A stretch of DNA of 37,320 nt from Oscillospiraceae bacterium (GCA_015065065.1 SVQX01000020.1:1-37320); one strand, 5' to 3'; positions 26,050-34,945 are shown, counted from the first letter of the stretch. Notes: generated by a model not told the origin, from the sequence alone. Numbers and translations are program-made.

Positions 26050-27438
26050 TTAACGGCGTGTCCAAGCGTAATATCTAAATGATGACGTAAGACAAGTAGC
26101 CGCGGTTGATGTATTGGAAAGATCATCCTCTGAGAAAAATTTAACGGTATCTCCGTATGTTTCATCAGCCATCCAGCCTTTTACATTTTTAAAGGTTACG
26201 TCTGCAAGACTTAAGCACCCGCCGAAGGCCGAATTGCCGATGCTTGTAACACTATCTGGAATGATTATACTCAAAAGATTTGAGCAATCAGCAAAAGCTA
26301 CACCTTCAATGCAAGTCACACTCTCACCAATCGTTACATTCGCAAGGCTTGAACAACCGAAGAACGAGCCATAGCCAATACTTGTCACTTTATCGGGGAT
26401 TATTATATCCGTAAGGCTTGTGCAATACTCAAATGCAGAATCGCCAATGCTTTTAACGTTATTTCCTATTATAATATTCGTCAGGCTTGAGCAATTTTGG
26501 AACACAGAAGCTCCTATGCTTCTCAAACCGTTTCCGATGGTAACGCTTTTAAGTCCAATACATTCATTGAATGCATAATCACCGATGTCAATCACACTAT
26601 CGGGAATGATTATGCTCGCAAGACTCGAGCACCCTTTGAACGCCATCATACCAATGCCAGTCACGCTGTTGGGGATAGCTATGTTTGTAAGGCTCGGGCA
26701 ATTGTAGAACGCGTAGTCGCCAATACCCGTAATGCTATTTCCGAGAATAACGCTATCAAGGCTTGTGCAATCAGCGAAAGCATATCCGCCAACGTTTGCC
26801 GCGCTGTTACAGATCGTAACGCTCACAAGGTTAGAGCATTTATAAAATGCATAATCACAAATACTCGTTATGCTGTCGGGGATAGTGATGTTAAGCAAAT
26901 TCGTACATCCCGAAAATCCATAATCCAATATCCGCGTAACAGCCTTACCGCTATGCGTTGCGGGAATAACTATCTTATCCATATACTTTGCTCTGCCGCA
27001 AGCCACACCGTATGTGCCATCTGGCAGAGGATAATATTCCAAACCGTCGTTTACCATTGCATATCCGGTATCAAAATCGCCTATCCACCAATTTCCGTTT
27101 TCGCCCACGTGCGGAGTAACACCGTCTTTTCCGTCAGTACCGTTTTTTCCATCTGCGCCATCTTGTCCGTTTAAACCGTTTTTACCGTCCTCGCCGAGGG
27201 CTTTGGTGTTGGTTTTGATGCTGTTAATTACCCAATAGCCATCTTCACTTACCGTTACGGTAGGAGTAAGACCGTCCTCTCCCTTTTCGCCTTGGATGCC
27301 TTGAGGTCCTTGTTCGCCACGGATTCCCTGCTCACCTTTTTCGCCCCGCGGACCTGCGGCCGACTCGTTGCAAGCTGCCAAACTGCACACCAATACAATA
27401 CACAAAACGACTGATACCAAAACCTTGAGATATTTCAT
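26050..27438 (-). CDS. Surface lipoprotein with collagen-like segments and BspA-type leucine-rich repeats
   Basis: The protein has 462 residues. A signal peptide ends at lipobox LAAC (Cys 23). Two collagen-like Gly-X-Y runs follow at about residues 29-56 and 82-106, separated by a small TVTVSEDGYWVINS module that is echoed in VGENGNWWIGDFD. From about 150 to 430 there are about eleven 23-residue BspA/LRR_5 repeats (pattern I-G-x-x-A-F-x-x-C-x-S-L-x-x-I-x-I-P-x-S-V). The C-terminus ends in a short FFSEDDLSN tail without a cell-wall anchor. Such proteins usually act in adhesion or host contact; that role is inferred. GGGGAGGA precedes the ATG. Confidence 0.9.
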   Translation of the reverse strand: MKYLKVLVSVVLCIVLVCSLAACNESAAGPRGEKGEQGIRGEQGPQGIQGEKGEDGLTPTVTVSEDGYWVINSIKTNTKALGEDGKNGLNGQDGADGKNGTDGKDGVTPHVGENGNWWIGDFDTGYAMVNDGLEYYPLPDGTYGVACGRAKYMDKIVIPATHSGKAVTRILDYGFSGCTNLLNITIPDSITSICDYAFYKCSNLVSVTICNSAANVGGYAFADCTSLDSVILGNSITGIGDYAFYNCPSLTNIAIPNSVTGIGMMAFKGCSSLASIIIPDSVIDIGDYAFNECIGLKSVTIGNGLRSIGASVFQNCSSLTNIIIGNNVKSIGDSAFEYCTSLTDIIIPDKVTSIGYGSFFGCSSLANVTIGESVTCIEGVAFADCSNLLSIIIPDSVTSIGNSAFGGCLSLADVTFKNVKGWMADETYGDTVKFFSEDDLSNTSTAATCLTSSFRYYAWTRR

Positions 27439-27496
27439 TTTGTCCTCCCCGTGTTCTCAATGAAAGAGCTATGCATTTTTTATTAACACTATCGTC

Positions 27497-27525
27497 ATTA
27501 TAGCATAAATCTCTACTTTTTACAA
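27497..27525 (-). promoter_or_regulatory. LRR lipoprotein promoter
   Basis: On the minus strand, TTGTAA (27520-27525) and TATAAT (27497-27502) are 17 nt apart, about 60 nt upstream of the start codon. Confidence 0.65.
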
Positions 27526-27628
27526 GCATTTATACAATAAAGTTCATCTTTCTGTAGCAGAGGCACAAATCCTGTCTTTTCCACCAACCAAAATCCAAAA
27601 AACTCGTGATAATTAGACATTTTTTATA

Positions 27629-27657
27629 TTGACTTTCATTTCCGGAAGTGATATAAT
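27629..27657 (+). promoter_or_regulatory. Antiporter promoter
   Basis: TTGACT (27629-27634) and TATAAT (27652-27657) are 17 nt apart. The spacer contains the small palindrome TTCCGGAA (27640-27647), which might be a regulator half-site. Confidence 0.8.
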
Positions 27658-27717
27658 CTGTGGTTGTGATAAATATTATTTAGTTATACGATGCAGTAAC
27701 ATCCTTGGAGGCTTTAT

Positions 27718-29010
27718 ATGGAAGCATTACTCAGCATATCTTTAGCCCTCTTTGCGGGGCTGATCCTCTCCCGTCTGGCGAAGCTGCTTCAGCTCCCCGC
27801 AGTCACCGCTTATCTCGTGGCGGGAATTTTAGTTGGTCCTTACGTTCTCGGCGCTTTAGGCATTGAAGGACTCGGATTTATAAGCCATGAAAATGTCAAA
27901 GCCTTCTCGCTGTTTTCGGACGTTGCCCTCGGCTTTATCGCCTTTTCTATCGGAAACGAATTCCGTCTGTCCGATCTGAAGCATATCGGCAAGCAGGCGA
28001 CGGTTATCGGTATCGTTCAGGCGGTTTTCACAACTGTCCTTGTGGACGCGATACTTATCGGTCTGCATTTTCTCATGCCCGACAAGCTCTCTCTCCCCGC
28101 CGCTATCGTGCTTGGCGCAGTCGCGTCGGCTACCGCGCCCGCGGCGACTCTGATGGTAGTCCGTCAGTACAAGGCAAAGGGAAAGCTGACAAATCTGCTT
28201 CTGCCCATCGTCGCGCTCGACGATGCTGTTGGACTTGTGCTGTTTGCCGTATCCTTTGGAATTGCAAACGCGCTCAATACAAACCATCTTGACGTTATCT
28301 CCATTGTGGTAGAGCCGCTTCTGGAAGTCGTGCTGTCCCTTGCGTTCGGATTTATCATGGGCATGCTGTTTACCTTCGTGGAGAGATTTTTCCACTCCCG
28401 CTCAAAGCGTTTGTCGGTGTCGGTCGCTTTCGTGCTTGTGACCGTTGCACTTTCCATGATGAAATTTGAGATCGGCGGCGTACATATCGGATTTTCCTCC
28501 CTGCTCGTGTGCATGATGCTTGGAACGGTATTCTGCAACGCCTGCGACCTGTCGGAGGAGCTTATGGATCGACTCGACCGTTGGACTGCTCCCTTATTCG
28601 TTATGTTCTTCGTGCTGAGCGGTGCGGAGCTTGAGCTTTCGGTATTTGCAGACCTTGCCATTGTGGGCATCGGACTTATCTACATTATCTCTCGCTCCTT
28701 GGGCAAATATTTCGGTGCGTCGTTCAGCTCAAGAGCCGTTGGATGCGACAAGAGCGTCGTCAAGTATCTTGGCTTTACCCTGCTTCCTCAGGCGGGCGTT
28801 GCGCTTGGCATGGCGATAAAGGCAGAGCAGCTCGGTGCTGACGGATTTATCGTTGCCAATATTACACTTTTTGCGGTTCTTATTTACGAGCTTGTAGGCC
28901 CTATGATAACCAAAATATCCCTTCTCAAGGCGGGCGAGATACAGCCCGATGGCAAAACAAGCGCCCGCGAGGAGCATAAAAAGCTTATGCTCGGAAAGCA
29001 TCAGAAATAA
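27718..29010 (+). CDS. CPA2-type cation:proton antiporter
   Basis: The protein has 430 residues and about 12 membrane helices covering residues 5-405. The Na_H_Exchanger pattern is clear: LPAVTAYLVAGILVGP in helix 2, GFIAFSIGNEF, ASATAPAATLMVVRQY, and ALDDAVGLVLF with the paired aspartates of the ion-binding site. There is no TrkA-N/RCK domain after the membrane part; only a 30-residue charged tail follows, so it is a short form compared with KefB/C. It would exchange Na+ or K+ for H+. GGAGG lies 9 nt before the ATG. Confidence 0.92.
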   Translation: MEALLSISLALFAGLILSRLAKLLQLPAVTAYLVAGILVGPYVLGALGIEGLGFISHENVKAFSLFSDVALGFIAFSIGNEFRLSDLKHIGKQATVIGIVQAVFTTVLVDAILIGLHFLMPDKLSLPAAIVLGAVASATAPAATLMVVRQYKAKGKLTNLLLPIVALDDAVGLVLFAVSFGIANALNTNHLDVISIVVEPLLEVVLSLAFGFIMGMLFTFVERFFHSRSKRLSVSVAFVLVTVALSMMKFEIGGVHIGFSSLLVCMMLGTVFCNACDLSEELMDRLDRWTAPLFVMFFVLSGAELELSVFADLAIVGIGLIYIISRSLGKYFGASFSSRAVGCDKSVVKYLGFTLLPQAGVALGMAIKAEQLGADGFIVANITLFAVLIYELVGPMITKISLLKAGEIQPDGKTSAREEHKKLMLGKHQK

Positions 29011-29197
29011 ATAACTCATTTGTGCTTACAAATGCAGTAGTTGCCAAAGAATAAAAATCCACCCGCGGATGGTATTTCATTTTCGGGTATAGCCCTGTAC
29101 TATCGGCTGCTCACAAGTGCGCTTTTTATTGGCCTGTCAGCCATGCAATTATTACTTGATACCCGTAAACGGATTCTGTTTGTGTATTGTTGTTACT

Positions 29198-29360
29198 TGT
29201 AGGGACAGGCGTCCTCGACTGTCCGTATAAACGCAAATCTAACACCTAACTAAAGTTGAAATGCCATCTTTCCTTTGTCGTTTAAATATCTTTTTTCTCG
29301 CCATAAGACTAACCTTTGTTGCTCGCTTTTTACGGACAGTCGAGGACGCCTGTCCCTACA
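29198..29360. repeat. Perfect 30-bp inverted repeat pair with 103-bp spacer
   Basis: Bases 29198-29227 are the exact reverse complement of 29331-29360. Each arm also contains its own small stem (GGACAG with CTGTCC). The interior has no open frame of note. The layout resembles a non-autonomous MITE-like or dispersed palindromic element, or two copies of one short repeat in opposite orientation. Confidence 0.8.
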
Positions 29361-29418
29361 CTCATTTATTTCTTTTACACATTTAATCTCTTTTTTCGCT
29401 CATCGGTTAACCTCTTTT

Positions 29419-29450
29419 AAACCACGCCACTATGGCGTGGTTTTCGTTTT
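29419..29450 (+). terminator. Distal terminator of the antiporter transcript
   Basis: A perfect 11-bp stem (29419-29429 with 29433-29443) is followed by TCGTTTT. It lies about 410 nt after the antiporter stop; no nearer plus-strand terminator was seen. Confidence 0.75.
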
Positions 29451-29455
29451 ACAAA

Positions 29456-29487
29456 AAAGGACAGAGAGTGCAAACTCTCTGTCCTTT
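29456..29487 (-). terminator. Terminator of the minus-strand membrane protein gene
   Basis: A perfect 14-bp stem (29456-29469 with 29474-29487) with loop GCAA has a U-tract on the minus strand. It is 12 nt past the stop at 29499. Confidence 0.85.
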
Positions 29488-29498
29488 GATGTATGTAA

Positions 29499-30395
29499 TC
29501 AGACAAGTCTCAATTTTTTTGCTACATTTTCTCCGTCAACGGAAATAAAGCTATGCGTGCCTGTATAGCCCGCCGAAATGTAATGACCGTCCACCCACGC
29601 CTTCAGCGTGTGCGGGTATTCAAATACACCCTCGATCTCGTCGTATACGTTTCCGTTTACAATAAGCTCATTGGTGTGCTTTACCCTTCTGTAGCAAATA
29701 TCGTAATTCAGCGTGCGTTTTTCAAGCAAAACTCTGTGCTTAACGTCCTTATCCGCTTCTCGTATAGCATTAGAATTTGACGGCTCTGCGACGGCAGGCT
29801 CGGAATTTTGCTCAGTCTCTCCAACCTCTTCAACCAGCGGAAGGATATTTTCGCAGTCGACCACCGCCTCTTCCTCCTCGGGAGGAAGCTTTTTGAGCTT
29901 ATAGTGAGCGCTGATTCCGAGAATAAGATAGTATATCACCCATGCGTGGAATAAAATATCAAAAGCCGACTCTATGGTAATGCCGCTCAAAGCCAACATT
30001 CCAACCGTGTCAATGCCAAAGAAAACAAGTGCAAAAATGAGCCAGCCTACACGGTTTTTGCTTGACATAAGCCATGCCAGGAAGTAGAGTAGCGTGAGTA
30101 CTGCGGAAATTACCAGCAGAACGACGAATACGGAATCATCAAGGAAGGTCATACCCCCAAAGTCGTCCGTATAATACTCCTCAGGGAAGCGTCCGCACAC
30201 CAACATTCCGAAGCTGACTATAAAGTATGGAATAAACGCGGAAAACAGAAAATATAAGTCTGTATTTATTACGAGAAGAAACAAATTTATTGCTGTGAAA
30301 ACAACCACAAGCAGCAGATTCATTCTCGAATTTTTGTATTTCTGTTCAAGAATGCTATGCTGTGATAGCTGCCCTTGCGTAGAAAAATTTGCCAT
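29499..30395 (-). CDS. Uncharacterised membrane protein with conserved C-terminal soluble domain
   Basis: The protein has 298 residues. Membrane segments lie at about residues 26-45, 47-67, 90-112, 118-138 and 145-165. A charged linker follows, with an acidic run after KLKKLPPEEEE. The last 75 residues form a beta-rich domain (NELIVNGNVYDEIEG, then KAWVDGHYISAGYTG, then HSFISVDGENVAKKLRL). I recall similar tails on other clostridial membrane proteins, but they have no named function. A promoter with TTGCCA (30431-30436) and TATAAA (30409-30414), spacer 16, precedes it. No role is proposed. Confidence 0.8.
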   Translation of the reverse strand: MANFSTQGQLSQHSILEQKYKNSRMNLLLVVVFTAINLFLLVINTDLYFLFSAFIPYFIVSFGMLVCGRFPEEYYTDDFGGMTFLDDSVFVVLLVISAVLTLLYFLAWLMSSKNRVGWLIFALVFFGIDTVGMLALSGITIESAFDILFHAWVIYYLILGISAHYKLKKLPPEEEEAVVDCENILPLVEEVGETEQNSEPAVAEPSNSNAIREADKDVKHRVLLEKRTLNYDICYRRVKHTNELIVNGNVYDEIEGVFEYPHTLKAWVDGHYISAGYTGTHSFISVDGENVAKKLRLV

Positions 30396-30486
30396 TGATA
30401 ATCTCCCTTTTATAGTGATTGGTATACTAATGGCAAAGAATTTTTAACTTCTCTACCCTTTTTGCGGTTTCGACCCGAGATCTTTG

Positions 30487-30876
30487 TTATTTCACCAGCC
30501 CGAAAAACGTCTTGTTTTTGAGAGCTTCAAGCATTATCGTTCCGCTGGACACGTTGGTGGCAAGCGGTATTTTTTGCACGTCGCAAAGGCGAAGGAGTGC
30601 GGATACATCTGGCTCGTGAGGCTGTGCTGTGAGCGGATCGCGCAGAAAAATTATAAGATCAAGCTCGCCGTTTGCAAGCATTGCTCCTATCTGCTGGTCG
30701 CCTCCGAGCGGGCCACTTTTGAGGCGGTGGATATCCAGCTTGGTTTCCCCCATTACCATAGTTCCGGTCGTACCAGTAGCAAAAAGCTCATGCTCTGCGA
30801 GAACATCCTTATATTTCTTTGCAAGCTCGATAATTTCTGCCTTTTTCTTGTCGTGAGCAATAAGTGCTATTTTCAT
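30487..30876 (-). CDS. mgsA: Methylglyoxal synthase
   Basis: The protein has 129 residues from the ATG at 30876, with AAGGAAG upstream; the longer frame to 30897 lacks a better start. It converts dihydroxyacetone phosphate to methylglyoxal and phosphate, a bypass that relieves sugar-phosphate stress. The diagnostic motifs are intact: FATGTTGT (phosphate binding, about 32-39), [11 protein letters not shown] with the catalytic Asp 60, and [13 protein letters not shown] with the conserved His. It lies 13 nt after the GH127-like gene and appears co-transcribed with it. Confidence 0.95.
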   Translation of the reverse strand: MKIALIAHDKKKAEIIELAKKYKDVLAEHELFATGTTGTMVMGETKLDIHRLKSGPLGGDQQIGAMLANGELDLIIFLRDPLTAQPHEPDVSALLRLCDVQKIPLATNVSSGTIMLEALKNKTFFGLVK

Positions 30877-30889
30877 ATTCCGCTTCCTT

Positions 30890-32203
30890 TCAGTCAAAGA
30901 TTACCTTCTGCTTCAGGGTATCCAATGTCTTTCTGTCAAAGCGATAATACTTTTCGATAGGCGAAAGCTTACGTCCGTCCACAAGAATAGGATCGTTTAT
31001 CTCGATATCACCGCTGACCAGCTCGGAATATATGATGTCACCGCACATATATCTGCCCATGCGGTCGCGGCGCAGAATGCGCTCGCCGTTCTCGTCAAGC
31101 TCCAGCTCGGCATACAAAATGTCTTTATTCTCAAAGGCGTACCAAAGTCCCTCCGCCCATCTCATGGAGCAGCAGAACGCCGCCTCGTCCCACTTGATAG
31201 CAACACTGTCGCAGATCTCTGGCAGGACTATCCAATCGGGGCCTGCACCGCCGTTGGGACGCTGTGCAGATGCAAATCCGTTGTGCCATACGCGAGCCGC
31301 CGTGGTGCGGTATTCCGCATCCCCCGTGATGCGATAAAGCTCACCTGCGAGGATAAGGGAGTCAACGATAGCGCAAGGTTCTGTCCACGTATCGGGACGT
31401 CCCCACCAATTAAGATTCTGATATACCGCGCTCATTCCGCCGCCGTGGACGTAAAGGTCGTATATCTTCTTTGCGCCGTCAAGGTATTTTTCATTACCCG
31501 TAGCGCGGTAAAGTCTTACAGCACCGCGTGCGGCGGTAAGGGTGCAGTGAGTCTGCACGCGCAGAGCCACCTTATCAATGGCGACGTAGAAATCTATCAT
31601 TTCGTCAAGAAGCTCCAGCACGCGCTGATCGCGAGTCAGCTTATAGACGTGGGAAAGTCCGTCAACGCTCATAAACGCACATCCGATATCGGTGGAAAGC
31701 TTCCAGCCGTCAATGATGCCAGTGCTGTTTCCTCCTACTCCACCCTCATCGACCTGCTCGCGATTGACGGGATACGTGCCGTAACAGCCCTTCGTGGGCA
31801 GGAACAAATTTTCGGTAATATTTTTGAGCGTTTGCATTGAAAAATCGTCACCAAACGCTTCGTAATGCTCGCAAAGTCCGCGAAGCATCCAGGAGTGTCC
31901 GGAAAGCTGCTGCTCAAATATGTACTCGCCCGTGTACTCCGGACCGAAATATCCTTTGTCGTTGAGATGCTTGGGAGTCTCGCGGAGCATAGCCTCCATG
32001 CAAGGGTTTTTGTCACCCGTCATTTTATAGTGATCAACGAAGGCGAGCAGCGCTCTGCCCTCCTTGTCACCGGGCCACTCGGTGTTAAATTCATGGAACA
32101 CCTGATCTATCTGATAGTACGGTGCGTACAAACGGTTACGGTTGAGAGCTATGCGCTCATTAAGCTCGGCTACGTCAAGCTCCATACGGTTAATTGTTGT
32201 CAT
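30890..32203 (-). CDS. (alpha/alpha)6-barrel glycoside-hydrolase-like protein (GH127-like)
   Basis: The protein has 437 residues and no signal peptide, so it is cytoplasmic. Helical repeats of the glycosidase toroid type run throughout ([14 protein letters not shown] and [34 protein letters not shown] pairs). The segment [21 protein letters not shown], then [16 protein letters not shown], resembles the cysteine-containing active-site region of GH127/beta-L-arabinofuranosidase relatives, but the metal-site residues cannot be verified here. The substrate is unknown. The ATG at 32203 has GGAGG upstream. It is the first gene of a two-gene operon with mgsA. Confidence 0.7.
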   Translation of the reverse strand: MTTINRMELDVAELNERIALNRNRLYAPYYQIDQVFHEFNTEWPGDKEGRALLAFVDHYKMTGDKNPCMEAMLRETPKHLNDKGYFGPEYTGEYIFEQQLSGHSWMLRGLCEHYEAFGDDFSMQTLKNITENLFLPTKGCYGTYPVNREQVDEGGVGGNSTGIIDGWKLSTDIGCAFMSVDGLSHVYKLTRDQRVLELLDEMIDFYVAIDKVALRVQTHCTLTAARGAVRLYRATGNEKYLDGAKKIYDLYVHGGGMSAVYQNLNWWGRPDTWTEPCAIVDSLILAGELYRITGDAEYRTTAARVWHNGFASAQRPNGGAGPDWIVLPEICDSVAIKWDEAAFCCSMRWAEGLWYAFENKDILYAELELDENGERILRRDRMGRYMCGDIIYSELVSGDIEINDPILVDGRKLSPIEKYYRFDRKTLDTLKQKVIFD

Positions 32204-32230
32204 TGTGCATCCTCCTTCGGGTTTTAGATG

Positions 32231-32259
32231 ATTATATCACAAAACCCCTTGCCTGTCAA
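32231..32259 (-). promoter_or_regulatory. Promoter of the GH127-like/mgsA operon
   Basis: On the minus strand, TTGACA (32254-32259) and TATAAT (32231-32236) are perfect boxes with a 17-nt spacer. Confidence 0.85.
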
Positions 32260-32444
32260 GCGTTTTTTGAGCTTTAACAGCAAAAAAACACACACGTGTA
32301 CAAAAAGCATTCCGCACCGCCTATTTTATAACAAATTATACGGTATCACGCAAATGCACTAAGCACTGCCCGCTTACATATGTGTCGCTATTTTTTATCT
32401 GTCATAATCAAGCAGTATAAATTCAATATTTTATCAAAAAAGGC

Positions 32445-32473
32445 TTGACTTTCGCGAATAACCGTTGTATAAT
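32445..32473 (+). promoter_or_regulatory. Amino-acid ABC importer promoter
   Basis: TTGACT (32445-32450) and TATAAT (32468-32473) are 17 nt apart, about 44 nt upstream of the binding-protein start. Confidence 0.85.
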
Positions 32474-32516
32474 GGTGGATGTTTATTAAATAATAATACA
32501 TTTAAGGAGAAAAACA

Positions 32517-33380
32517 ATGAAAAAGATTATCAGCTTTGCGCTTGCGATGATAATGATCCTCGCAGCCGTATCCGCGCTTGCATCCTGCAACGCAAAATCC
32601 AAGGTCAAGGTATACACCGAGTACGAGCTTACCGCAGAAAAGTACGCTTTTGCGGTTGCTAAGAACAACACCGAGCTCAAGGAAGCGGCAAACGAGCTGC
32701 TCGCAGACCTCAAGGCTAACGGCGAGCTTGACAAGATCATCAACTCTTTCTTTGACGGCACGGCAGAGTTTACCTATACCAATACCGTTTCCGCAGTTCC
32801 CACCGGAGCTGACAGAGAGAATTATCTCGTAGTTGCTACCAACGCTTACTTCCCGCCCTTCGAGTACTACCAGGGCAACAAGCTCTCCGGCGTTGATATG
32901 AAGATCGCTTCCCTGCTTGCAGAAAAACTGGACAAGACTCTTTACATCTACGACATGAACTTTGACGCTGTTATCCTGTCCGTACAGAAGGGTCAGGCAG
33001 ATATCGGTATGGCAGGCATGACAGTAAACGAGGAGCGTCTCAAGAGCGTTGACTTCACCTCCGAGTACTACGAGTCCGCACAGGTGCTTGTAGTTCGCGA
33101 GGACGACAAGGTGTTCGCTGACTGCAAGAGTGCTGACGATATCGTTGCGAAACTCGAAAAGCAGGAAAAATCCTTCAAGGTCGGAACTCAGAACGGCACT
33201 ACCGGATTTATGTTCTCCGCAGGTAACGAGGACTTCGGCTACGACGGCTTTAAGAACCTCACCACCTCCGGCTACGACACCGGCGCTTTGGCTATTCTCG
33301 ATCTTGCAAACAAGAAGGTTGACGCTGTCATCCTTGACAAGCAGCCCGCAATCATGATAGCGGACAGCACGAATAAGTAA
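32517..33380 (+). CDS. Amino-acid ABC transporter binding lipoprotein, apparently circularly permuted
   Basis: The protein has 287 residues with lipobox LASC (Cys 24). Residues 103-287 match the usual start-to-middle of SBP_bac_3 proteins: LVVATNAYFPPFEYYQ, the ligand-binding DIGMAGMTVNEERLKSVDFT, KVGTQNGTTG and KKVDAVILDKQPA. The terminal part of that fold (normally EEYGIAVKKGN...LLxxLKxxGxxDKI) is missing at the C-terminus. It appears instead at residues 38-78 (TAEKYAFAVAKNNTELKEAA, then LLADLKANGELDKIINSFF), between the lipid anchor and the normal first strand. The order is consistent with circular permutation. It captures a polar amino acid for the permease encoded 3 nt downstream. AAGGAG precedes the ATG. 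Confidence 0.9.
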   Translation: MKKIISFALAMIMILAAVSALASCNAKSKVKVYTEYELTAEKYAFAVAKNNTELKEAANELLADLKANGELDKIINSFFDGTAEFTYTNTVSAVPTGADRENYLVVATNAYFPPFEYYQGNKLSGVDMKIASLLAEKLDKTLYIYDMNFDAVILSVQKGQADIGMAGMTVNEERLKSVDFTSEYYESAQVLVVREDDKVFADCKSADDIVAKLEKQEKSFKVGTQNGTTGFMFSAGNEDFGYDGFKNLTTSGYDTGALAILDLANKKVDAVILDKQPAIMIADSTNK

Positions 33381-33383
33381 TAA

Positions 33384-34079
33384 ATGAGCGCTTGGCAAAC
33401 CTTTTACCGACAAATGATAGAGCTGGAGGGCTATAAAAACGTCCTCCAGGGACTCGCAAATACCGCGCTTATCGCAGTTTTCGGATTGCTTATCGGTATG
33501 ATTGTCGGTTGCCTCCTGGCAATAACCAAGATAATCCCCAAAAACGGATTTTTATCAAAGCTGCTGTCAAGGCTTACAGACGTATACGTCGCGGTTTTTC
33601 GCGGCACGCCTATGGTAGTCCAGCTGTTGATAATCCACTACGTCCTATTCCCTGCCGTCGGAATACAGCTCCCCCTTCTTGTCGAGGCGATACTTGCCTT
33701 CGGTCTTAACTCGGGCGCATACGTCTGCGAAATAATGCGAGGCGGTATTCTTTCGGTGGATGCGGGACAAACCGAGGCGGGACGCGCACTCGGACTTAAT
33801 TACAAGCAAACGATGCTCAAAATAGTGCTTCCCCAGGCTATAAAGAACGTAGTTCCCACTTTGGGCAACGAGTTTATCGCCCTCTTAAAAGAAACCTCGG
33901 TAGTAAGCTTTATTACGGTTCTTGACTTGACAAAGGCGTTCCAAAATATAGCTAACAGTACCTATGAGTACGTTATCCCCTATCTCGTGCTTGCCCTCAT
34001 ATATCTTGTGCTTGTGCTGGCAGTTACGGGAATAATCAAGCTTGTGGAGAGGAGGCTGCGCGCAAGTGATAAGCGTTAA
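33384..34079 (+). CDS. Amino-acid ABC transporter permease
   Basis: The protein has 231 residues and five membrane helices, of the HisM/GlnP type. The cytoplasmic EAA loop with the ATPase contact reads [30 protein letters not shown], at about residues 132-162. The N-terminal [20 protein letters not shown] and [13 protein letters not shown] are classic for the family. Two copies would form a homodimeric channel, because no second permease gene is present. It begins 3 nt after the binding-protein stop and overlaps the ATPase gene by 14 nt. Confidence 0.95.
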   Translation: MSAWQTFYRQMIELEGYKNVLQGLANTALIAVFGLLIGMIVGCLLAITKIIPKNGFLSKLLSRLTDVYVAVFRGTPMVVQLLIIHYVLFPAVGIQLPLLVEAILAFGLNSGAYVCEIMRGGILSVDAGQTEAGRALGLNYKQTMLKIVLPQAIKNVVPTLGNEFIALLKETSVVSFITVLDLTKAFQNIANSTYEYVIPYLVLALIYLVLVLAVTGIIKLVERRLRASDKR

Positions 34080-34866
34080 TAACGTATACAAAAAATTTGA
34101 GGAGCAGCCTGTTCTCTGCGGTATCAGCTGTCATATCAGTCAAGGAGAGCGCGTGGTCATTATCGGACCGTCGGGCAGCGGCAAAAGCACTCTGCTGCGC
34201 TGTATGAACCTTATGGTCACTCCCGACGCGGGCGAGGTATATCTTGAGGATAAGCTGATAAGTCCCGCTGACCCCGCGCTCCATCGAGGACTCACAAAGA
34301 ACGGCAAGGTAGATAAGCGCGCCCTGCGCGAGTTTGAAAAGGAGAACCGCCTTGACATCAACCTTGCCCGTCAGGAAATGGGCATGGTGTTCCAGCACTT
34401 TAACCTTTTCAATAATCTTACGGTCATTCAGAACCTTATGCTCGCACCCGTTCAGCTTGGAATCATGGGCAAGGACGAGGCGGAGAAAAAGGCTATGGAG
34501 CTGCTCCAGCGCATCGGACTTGCTGACAAGCGGGACGTCTACCCCTCCACCCTCTCGGGCGGACAGAAGCAGCGCATCGCCATCATCCGTGCCCTTGCAA
34601 TGAACCCCAAGGTAATGCTTTTTGACGAGCCGACGTCAGCACTTGACCCCGAAATGGTGGGCGAGGTGCTTGATCTTATGAAGGAGCTTGCAGACGAGGG
34701 CATGACAATGGTCATCGTCACCCACGAAATGGGCTTTGCCCGCGAGATCGCGGACAGAGTACTGTTCGTCTGCGACGGCGTAGTCAAGGAGGAGGCTCCT
34801 CCCGAGGAGTTCTTCTCAAGTCCCAAGGACCCAAGACTTGTGCAGTTCTTGCAGAAGGTGCTTTGA
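34066..34866 (+). CDS. Amino-acid ABC transporter ATP-binding protein (GlnQ/HisP-like)
   Basis: The protein has 266 residues from a GTG at 34066, with GAGGAGG upstream; the frame opens at 34042, but that start would precede the ribosome site. Walker [10 protein letters not shown] (34-42), Q-loop VFQHFN (108-113), signature LSGGQKQR (163-170), Walker [15 protein letters not shown] (183-196) and the switch histidine VTHEM (218-222) are all intact. Between strand 4 and the Q-loop is an extra charged segment of about 25-30 residues (residues 66-100) compared with ordinary GlnQ. The last 36 codons are duplicated about 1.66 kb downstream. Confidence 0.95.
   Translation: MISVNNVYKKFEEQPVLCGISCHISQGERVVIIGPSGSGKSTLLRCMNLMVTPDAGEVYLEDKLISPADPALHRGLTKNGKVDKRALREFEKENRLDINLARQEMGMVFQHFNLFNNLTVIQNLMLAPVQLGIMGKDEAEKKAMELLQRIGLADKRDVYPSTLSGGQKQRIAIIRALAMNPKVMLFDEPTSALDPEMVGEVLDLMKELADEGMTMVIVTHEMGFAREIADRVLFVCDGVVKEEAPPEEFFSSPKDPRLVQFLQKVL
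34756..34862 (+). repeat. Direct repeat, left copy (3' end of the ABC ATPase gene)
   Basis: A 107-bp match to 36421-36527 with three internal mismatches. In reading frame all three are third-position synonymous changes (CCT/CCC, TTC/TTT, GAC/GAT). The final Leu codon (CTT/CTG) and the stop (TGA/TAA) also differ silently. Confidence 0.9.
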
Positions 34867-34875
34867 TTGAATGAA

Positions 34876-34911
34876 TAACCCCCCCGCCGTTCAATGAACT
34901 GCGGGGGTTAT
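34876..34911 (+). terminator. Hairpin after the ABC ATPase gene
   Basis: ATAACCCCC-type and GGGGGTTAT arms form a strong GC-rich stem just after the stop, with the loop around GTTCAATGAAC. There is no clear U-tract, and a strong promoter begins immediately afterwards, so termination here may be incomplete. Confidence 0.6.
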
Positions 34912-34913
34912 CA

Positions 34914-34942
34914 TTGACAAACATTATATTATGTGATATAAT
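34914..34942 (+). promoter_or_regulatory. Promoter of the TasA-like gene
   Basis: TTGACA (34914-34919) and TATAAT (34937-34942) are perfect boxes separated by 17 nt. This is the promoter of the segment between the two repeats and leads to a leader of about 170 nt. Confidence 0.85.
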
Positions 34943-34945
34943 ATA

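Larger units (their letters stand above)
29011..29498. other. 488-bp intergenic region after the antiporter gene
   Basis: No gene is supported here. It contains a possible folded block at 29084-29165 (outer helix CGGGTAT with ATACCCG, inner GGCTG at 29105-29109 with CAGCC at 29138-29142), the 30-bp inverted repeat pair, and two back-to-back terminators near the right end. Confidence 0.65.
32204..32516. other. 313-bp divergent intergenic region
   Basis: This region holds the two divergent promoters (32231-32259 minus, 32445-32473 plus) and the ribosome sites. The roughly 185 bp between the promoters is AT-rich; the only structure noticed is a small ACACGTGT palindrome. No gene was seen. Confidence 0.7.

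Noticed and set aside
26050..27438. CRISPR-like array suggested by regular repeats
   Set aside because: The repeats are about 69 bp, in frame, and encode leucine-rich repeats; no constant repeat with unique spacers.
32502..33413. 303-codon open frame on the minus strand
   Set aside because: Antisense to the binding-protein gene; a shadow of its codon bias.
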